Shown here: positions 56,956 through 64,000 of the stretch, in pieces
Layout: the number at the start of each line of letters is the position of its first letter
How positions within the stretch are numbered: the first letter of the stretch is position 1
Assembly: GCA_029216955.1 (NCBI GenBank)
Contig: JANAVB010002199.1
Span: 15,066,523 to 15,130,522 of the forward strand
Reading direction: 5' to 3'
Length of the DNA stretch: 64,000 nucleotides
Source of the DNA: Iris pallida
Lineage: Eukaryota > Streptophyta > Magnoliopsida > Asparagales > Iridaceae
Translations under genes and position numbers: made by a program
Notes under the pieces: generated by a model
The model's input: only the letters and a program-made list of their open reading frames with translations
Told to the model about the DNA's origin: nothing
Databases searched by the model: none

Positions 56956-59492
56956 TGTCACGCCCCAGAACCAGAATACTGGAGGACGGGGGCAGACATA
57001 GCCAGCTACGTATAATGAAATGGGATCCACTCCACTATACGGTCACGGCTGTCTATATATATGAGGGTTTATCTACAAGCCATCAGTCTCTTAGGGTCAA
57101 TAACAAGCCTAGTGTCTCAATCATAAGCAAGTAAGTAAATGTTACAAGATGTAAGATCACCAAATATACAATAGTAAGGCGTCCCAAACATTACATATTC
57201 AGCTGATCATGAAGCTAGTCGTTACAAAATATGAGGACTAGCAAGAGTTTTAGTCATACATGATCAACCCTAGGTTGCCAATCATGTTACAGCCCGTAGG
57301 CAGACAGTAAGTAAGTACAATCGAGCTAAACAGGTGCTCGTCGGCTAAACGCCTCAAAAGAATATTTTTACAATAGAGTGGGAGAGCCAAAAATAACCCA
57401 CTCGTTGCCCTGGTTACGCCTGGTATTCACCATCGGACTAGAAAATCGGTAGATCCTCTGGAGCTGCTCTGGTATCTGGCCATACAAAACCAGCTGGGTC
57501 AGATCCCAGAAAGAGCAAGTGCCACAAAGGAGGCTTCACTTAAGAACCAAAACCAGCAATCAACACAAGATATAAATAAAAGTAAGAACTGGAAATAAAG
57601 AAAATACACCAGGATGATATACGACGAGATAACCATGGAACTATTCAGATAACCAGGTTACAACCCGTAAACCAAACAAGGACCGGGGTTGTAACCCTTC
57701 GTCTGAACGGAACTTGGAATTCTCACCATTTATCGATAAAATAAATACAAGCATTCTGGTCATTCAATAATCTGGAACAGGATCAAGGCAAGACTAGACT
57801 GGTTAGACTCCGTCCAATCACTTCACGGCCAAGCAAGAATTACGGCTTGATACTTTAACTAACTAGGGTTGTCACAAGCCTAATTACTAACAAGATACAG
57901 TGAGATTATTCCACAGCCACAAGCCCTGCAGACCATCCAGGTTACCCGGGTTAAAAGATTAGAGTTGAATTCAGGTGGGTATATCGTCCAGGAAACGAAT
58001 GTATCCTTAGGTAGCTTGAAGGGTGCAACACATGACAGTGTGCTGGAAATGTGCCCTACTCGACGACAGGCTACAGATCCCAAGGCGTGCCCAGGTAACG
58101 AGATTGCCTGTAGCTGGGAAATATCGTCATGACTAATGTATTAATCTAGTTATTAGCCTTAGTCCATTTTAGTAGGTACTCCTGACCGTGGTACTCAGGA
58201 GTTTCTGTCCTAGACATGATGCAAGACAGGACTGGTTTATTTATACAAGCACAATCGTCCACGGTGTCCAGGTTATTATACAGGTCATGTCATGTCAGGT
58301 TGCCGTCGCAACAGCTTATCAAGATATAACATGTCAGGTTATCAGGTCAAGTGTACTAGTCAGGAGTACGCCACGACGGCCACTATCAGGTCATGTCAGG
58401 TTACTCATGTCAGGAGTGTACCACTACGGGTCACTATCGTGTCAGGCTCAGTTATCCTTTCCAAACATATTACATAAATTCATGATTATCAAGTTCATGA
58501 CAAAAGGCGTAAGGATATAAAATGGGCGTAAAATATCTAATAAAATATCAATATACAGGACTATAGAAGAGCCAAGCTTAAGGAAAATAAAACCAAATCT
58601 GACATGCTGACATAAGTCCAAGTCAGCCAAAGGCCATACGCTCAGTGCAAAAGTCATACGCTCAGTGCAAGTACTCCATACACCTCAAAAGGCAGCGTAT
58701 GAGGTCCATACGACTCCTTGTCACCCAAGTGAGCGTATGCAAGACATACGCTCCCAAAAGGCAGCGTATGGATCGGACTGCGCTGCGCTAAAGAGCGCGC
58801 ACAGCTCAGTGGCGCAAGCTAAAAAGCTCGCGTACACTGCTCACTGTCTTCTCCAAATCAGCAAGAACTCCATAGGTTGAACCCAAAGCTTCAAAAGTCC
58901 ATAACTTGGTCAAAATAAGTCCAAATCCAACTTTGCAAAGTTCTATCTTGGGTGAAATTCAATTCTCTCCAACATAAGAACATCAAAACCCATAAAAATA
59001 CAACTTAAATAGATCAAAACCATGCAAAACCGAAAATAGAAGAAACTTAGATCTAGAACAATGGAGACTCCAAATCACAAAATGTCAAGTTCTAATATTG
59101 ATCACCATGGCCTAATCTAGCTAATGGACAAATAAAGAGTGGTTCTCAAGTGGTGGCAAGGTGCACTTGCCTAAGGGGTGTTGGTGTTGTATGGAGGAAG
59201 CCAGGAAGGAAGAAGAAGAAGATGAAGAAATAAATGAGAGAGTTATGAGGAGAGAGAAAGGTAGGTGGAGATAATAAAGAGGGTGGTTGTGGTGGAAATG
59301 AGGGAGGAGCATAGGCTAAGGTGTTCCAATGTAAAATAAACCAAACCAAACCAATCCTTCTCCATAAAATAAACCAAGCTGGGTCGAGAACCAATGTACG
59401 AGAAATCCAAAATCCGCTAGTCAAAAAAATAAGATACATGCCAAAATCCAACTTCGAGTATAATTACGAATTACGAGAAACGGGGGGTGACA
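56956..59492 (-). mobile_element. Solo LTR, family B, minus strand
   Basis: It runs from TGTCACGCCCCAGAACC to CGGGGGGTGACA with TSD GGAAG (56951-56955 and 59493-59497). The length is 2537 bp. It aligns with the 17169 copy over most of its length, including the AAAAGGCGTAAGGATATAAA motif at 58502-58521. It sits, in opposite orientation, inside another member of its own family. Confidence 0.93.
58630..58775. repeat. CATACG/CGTATG minisatellite in the solo LTR
   Basis: About nine CATACGCTC or GCGTATG words appear in both orientations, with AGTGCAA and AAAAGGCA linkers. It occupies the same position, about 110 bp from the GGCGTAAGGATATAAA motif, as the arrays of the sister LTRs. Confidence 0.8.
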
Positions 59493-59596
59493 GGAAGTTC
59501 GGATTTGGGCTCCGGATGATAGAGTTATGCAACTTGGAAGCCAGGGCTTATGGTGTACTTCTCCTCGGAAATTTGGAGAAGAAGCACAGTCCCGAG

Positions 59597-60012
59597 CCGC
59601 ATAGTAGCACTTGACCGCATGAACATTCATGCGGCAAGTCAGTTCCAATCGCATACACTATTGCCTTGACTTGACCGCATGACAAGTTCATGCGGCAAGT
59701 ATTCCTTCTAGCCGCATGAAGTCCTTTTACTTAACCGCATGACTGAGGCCCAGTCTTCCAGCCGCATGGGTTTGCTTCCTTTGAGCCGCATAGGCATTGT
59801 TCCCCGCTGCCGCATGGGACTTCGCCCATCCCGAGCCGCATGAACTCCAATACTCGCGAGCCGTATAGACCGCAGTCTTCCGCTGCCGTATGAGGACTCG
59901 AGTCCTCTCAGCCGCATGACTGACTGATCCCCGAGCCGCATAGACCCTGATTCCCTTCAGCCGCATGAGACCCCTCCCTTCCTGACCGCATAAGCTCCTG
60001 CAGCCGCATGCG
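59597..60012. repeat. GCCGCATG minisatellite, first part
   Basis: About 18 copies of (G/A)CCGCATG, with one inverted CATGCGGC pair type near 59625-59700, are spaced 20-30 bp apart. The array is cut at 60043 by a solo LTR and continues at 63531-63650 with about seven more copies. The repeats have no conserved spacer length and lie in the LTR slot of family B. Confidence 0.88.
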
Positions 60013-60042
60013 CCGCGCGCCCGCACTGCCTTGAGACCGATC

Positions 60043-63000
60043 TGTCATAGCTGCTTTTTCCTAATTTTTTTTCCATTAATTGTTAAGTTGAATTTAGAAA
60101 TGAAGATTTTATTTTAAATGCCCTAATTAATTTCCTAATATTAATATTAATAACAAATGATAATAATAATAGATAGTAATAATGTTTTTAATTAAAATTC
60201 TTTTATATAAATTTTTGTATTATGGCCCCTAGAAAAATTTTGCAATTGCATTTTTAGACTTGCCAACTCATTGGGCTAGGTGTCAAACTCTTAGGCATGT
60301 GGCATTGCATAATGCCACATGGTCACTTGCATGAAGAGAGTTCTCTTCATAAGCCACATCATCTCTCTCTCTCCCTTCATTATTTCTTCTTCCTCTCCTT
60401 CCTCTACACACACACACATACAAATCCCTCTCTCCCTCCTCCCTAATCTCATTTCTGCTGCTGCTGAGATTGTGGTTGCTGCTGCCGCTCCCGCCGCTGG
60501 CCACCACCGCAGCTGCTCCGCCGTCGGCCACCCGCTGCCACCGCCGACCGGCCGGCCCTCCACCGCCGACGGCCTCCCTCCTGGCCGCCGCCCTCACCGT
60601 CACCTCCACCATTATCACCACCATCATCTTCATCTCCATCCTCACCACCATCATCAAATAAACCCTAACCCCCTTATTCTTCAAAAAAAAAAAAGAAGAA
60701 GAAGAAGGATTGGAAGAAGATGAAGATGGAACAAAGAAGAAGGAGAAATTGGAGAAGAAGCAAGCCCTAATCCCCAATTTCATACCCAAGTCATTTCTCC
60801 AAGGCAAGTCCTCCCAAAATCTCTTGATTTTTTCTCCAAATCTTACCATTGCCATTAGAATTTTATTTTGTGTAATTTTGGAGAATATATATATATTCTG
60901 ATTTTTTATTTATTATGACATTAGGACGTAAATTGGGAGAATATATTCTGATTTATAATAATATGAAATTTTGGCATGAAATTGACTATGATACTAAACA
61001 TTTTCTGAATTAATTAAATTTTAATAATTAATATGAAATTAGGGCATAAATTTTGGAGAACATATTCTGATTTGAATTAGGACATAGACACATACATAAT
61101 TGTTGGTTATATGGTAATAATTAACTTTTTAGACCAATTTTTGGGTAGATAACTAAATATAGGGAATCATAGTGCTACAAAGATTGTGTCATGGAAAATT
61201 ACTATTATCTTCCTTGTATGGTTAAACTACATTTAACGTAGCCTAGAGTATAAAATAAATTTCATAGGAAAAGTAGCATTTTATACAAATTTCGTATATA
61301 TATATTTAATAATGTCCAGAATTTTTAATTATACTTAATTAGTAGGAAACTATTTTATAAATGGTTATGAACATTCGAACATTACTATATAGGCTACCTT
61401 AAGTTAGGACCTTGGAAAAACAATTAAATTTGATTTTCTTCTAAGATTAGCATTCTTGACATACACAGTTATTTAATATTTCTTTTTAGCACTTACCTTT
61501 ACTTGAGCATAAGAAAATGAATCATAGGTACCGCTAAGAAGGATATACTCAATAATATTGCTCTAGGTCGATCCGGGATTAATATTAGATTTGGATTTCA
61601 AGAACTTTTAGTCATATGCGTATAGCATGCATTCTACATTGGTATATCAATTTTGTCTGAAAAATAGACTATAGTTATCCTAACTACAGACTTTAAACAT
61701 TCGGATACTACAAAGGAACCGTCTTTTCATTCTTTTAGAACTTTAGACATTCGGATACTACAAAGGAACCGTCTTTTCATTCTTTTAGTAATTTTGCTGA
61801 CATAGAACTTTTCTATAAAAAATTGAATATCTAGATTTTTTTCAATGTCCAATATTTTGCAAATAATCCAATTTATATAAAATCATTGGTATGTGGTGAA
61901 ATTTAGAAGCTCGATTTAGATATTTTATGCTAATAATTGTGTTTCCTCGAAACGTTGATAGCCTTTAGAAAGAGCAATTGCAACAACCAAAATAAATCGC
62001 ATGCTTGCCAAGGTAAGGAACTTTCTATTTTAAATTCTATATATTTATACTTGCGTGTGATTTCCGGTGTTGAGAGTTGCTCCACCGAAGGGGTCGGCGT
62101 ACCCGAAAATTCTACGGAGGGTTGCTCCGGGTGCGTTTTATATTATTGTGAAAATTTTCGAACTAAAAATACAAAGGAGACTCTGCCGAAATTTTTAAGA
62201 AATTTCCAGAGTTAGCCATTTTAGAAAGTCGAAATGATTAAACCCTACTTCCTAATTTTATCAAAATTTTCTAGTACAAACATAACCCTGAAATCCTTGA
62301 AAGTGTTGCCTTAGGCGCACAAATTCTAGTTTGACATTTTATTCCGCTAAGACGGAATCTCCTGCTTAATTTTATTCTCGTTTAATGTGTATTCTCTATC
62401 ACACGAAAAACAAGATACAAAATTGAAATGTAACTTAACTAAGTTACATTTTGGTGAGAATTGCATTTGGGATGGGAGAGAAAACTTTGGATCACACCTT
62501 CGAAATCTTTGCAATATTATATTTTACAAAATTGATCAGTTCCTGTTACCGGCAATCGTATGGCCATACGGGTCTGTCGGGGTGAGGCTTAGCTCACTTC
62601 CTGTTGTCCTGTTCCTGTTTTTTATTGGATTCCGAATCCCCGAATTCGGTCCTGTAATATCCAATGTAGCCTGCTCCGATATTCTTGAAAAATTTCAAGT
62701 CATACGACAATTGTTATAACACTTGATTCTGATAGCTCAGAAAACCATTCATGTGTTATCCTGATTTTATCACATCAATATGTGATCCTGATACTAATAG
62801 GACGGATAAATCTAAGCACCGCCCATTTAGTATAAAACTGATCCCGGGTAAATGGGATTATTGTTGAGAAAATAGAAGTTGTGTGATCCAGAAGTGTTTC
62901 TCTAAATATTGTATTTTTTATACAAGATTTATTTGATTGCTTACACATTTATACCTGACAACCGAATTCACTTGGGAAAAGATGCTCTAGTAGTAAATTC

Positions 63001-63521
63001 TTATTAGTAACTCTACTTTTAAAATTTTCCTTTCCTTTGGTTCATTTTCGAAAATTTTATCATCTTATTTTACTTTCCTTACTCCTTTGGCCGAGGACTT
63101 GCTTGTCGTTTCTAAATGACCTAGTATTGTTCACTAGGTTTTGTAGCAGTGTACCAAGTGAAGCCGCTATCAGGTACCGAAGGACAACTGGAGATCAAGG
63201 ACGTGATGATACCATTGAAGACGTTCAAGTTGGAATAAGAATCTCTTTTCTCTACTTATTTAAGGTATAATTGTATTATTTATAGTTGGGCTCAAAATTG
63301 TACTTGGTAGAAATAGTTATGCTCATGTTCAATTAGTTAGAATGTCTTAGTTTCAGACTATTGCTGACTTAAATTTATGTAAGTTATGACCTGCTTTTAC
63401 CTATGCACGAACCTTACAGGCGACAATTACGAATATGGATACTGGCGTATTCGTATGTCGCGTAGCCTGGGGATGATGTTAAGTACCCGGCTCGCTATAA
63501 TCCTGGGAGCGGGGCGTGACA
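60043..63521 (+). mobile_element. Solo LTR, third Tekay-like family (C), plus strand
   Basis: It begins TGTCATAGCTGC and ends GGAGCGGGGCGTGACA. The TSD is CGATC (60038-60042 and 63522-63526), and the length is 3479 bp. It has the AT-rich opening, a GC-rich CCGCC leader at 60470-60660 and the CGTGACA end of the Tekay-type LTRs here, but differs from families A and B over most of its length. Short proline/serine frames over the leader are not genes. Confidence 0.9.
61692..61788 (+). repeat. 51 bp tandem duplication in LTR C
   Basis: ACATTCGGATACTACAAAGG and the following CGTCTTTTCATTCTTTTAG occur twice with 51 bp period and no visible differences, indicating a recent local duplication. Confidence 0.85.
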
Positions 63522-63530
63522 CGATCTATC

Positions 63531-63650
63531 CGAGCCGCATGAACTCGGATTTTGGGCCGCATGAACCCATATCAATTCAGCCGCATGGGTTGTTCTCTTC
63601 CAGCCGCATGAGATCATTCCTGGCCGCATATGCCTTAGCCGCATGGCTCT
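63531..63650. repeat. GCCGCATG minisatellite, second part
   Basis: This continues the array cut at 60043. It has about seven GCCGCATG words, followed within 50 bp by the TTTATATCCTTACGCC motif at 63698. This shows that the array lies upstream of the presumed LTR promoter. Confidence 0.85.
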
Positions 63651-64000
63651 TCTATAGCCCTGTATATTGATATTTTATTGTATATTTTTACGTCTATTTT
63701 ATATCCTTACGCCTTTTGTCCTGAACTTGATAAATTACGATTTGATTGAAATGACAATTGTACATGGCATGCTGTGACTAGTAACCTGACAAGACACGAT
63801 AGTGGCCCGTCGTGGCGCACTCCTGACAAGTAGACCTGACATGATATATCTTGAACAGCTGTTGCGACGGCTACCTGACATGACATGACCTGTATAATTA
63901 ATTCGGACACCGTGGGCGATTGTGCTTGTACAAATAATCTAGTTCGTCTTGCATCATGTCTAGGAGGGGACTCCTGAGTACCACGGTCAGGAGTACCTAT

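Larger units (their letters stand above)
56437..64000 (+). mobile_element. LTR of family B, plus strand, interrupted twice and truncated by window end
   Basis: It begins TGTAATGCCTATGG, comparable with TGTAGTGCCCC in the 17169 copy. Own sequence is 56437-56955, 59498-60042 and 63527-64000, with solo LTRs between. Its last part (63690-64000) is the reverse complement of 58150-58520 and carries the family motif TTTATATCCTTACGCC. The presumed left TSD is ATGAC (56432-56436). Its minisatellite uses the core GCCGCATG. It cannot be told whether this is a solo LTR or the start of a full element. Confidence 0.85.

Noticed and set aside
60319..60723. His/Pro/Ser-rich 134-codon frame
   Set aside because: It lies in the GC-rich leader of solo LTR C, with triplet-like composition and an equally long antisense frame.

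Overview
This window looks like nuclear DNA from a flowering plant with a transposon-rich, probably large genome. The evidence is a plant-type fibrillarin gene with seven exons, a nearly intronless TIR-NBARC-TPR gene of the conserved TNP class, a nuclear tRNA-Leu(CAA), and dense nests of Ty3/Gypsy elements of the chromodomain Tekay/Del type with very long LTRs. The species cannot be named from the sequence. I see no organellar, bacterial or viral block.

Positions 1-21967 are a retrotransposon nest. A Tekay-type element (protease, RT, RNase H, integrase, chromodomain) on the + strand carries the tail of another LTR at 1-686. A 3.4 kb solo LTR (1880-5255, TSD GACAT) splits its RT domain. Its 3' LTR (7536-21967) is split by a minus-strand, coding-free LARD-like element (9595-20285, TSD TATTG). 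One LTR of that element is in turn split by a solo LTR (17169-19939, TSD ACTTA).

Positions 22058-47102 hold the genes. Fibrillarin (22512-28988) has site II and telo-box promoter motifs and a 3.1 kb fifth intron built of repeats and a MITE. Then comes a cluster of small DNA transposons: three related hAT MITEs, a GGCCTCG-ended element nested in two of them, a foldback element, and a candidate Pack-MULE at 36244-36955. The TNP gene (43190-46123) follows, with a likely long 5'UTR intron that holds a hAT element and a nested solo LTR. The tRNA-Leu is at 47019-47102.

Positions 47103-53850 are decayed intergenic DNA: a SINE candidate, a TATCGG-rich dispersed repeat, a truncated MATE transporter relic, a degraded copia 3' end and a MULE-type MITE. 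Positions 53848-64000 are a second nest. A copia LTR and gag are cut by a minus-strand Tekay-type LTR. That LTR is cut by a plus-strand LTR of another family, which is itself cut by two solo LTRs (56956-59492 and 60043-63521).

The most unusual pattern is in one LTR family with five copies here. Each of the four copies that contain the relevant region carries a different CpG-rich minisatellite with a short palindromic or inverted core word. All four sit in the same slot, beside a conserved TATA-like motif. Almost every insertion boundary reported was found by matching exact target-site duplications.
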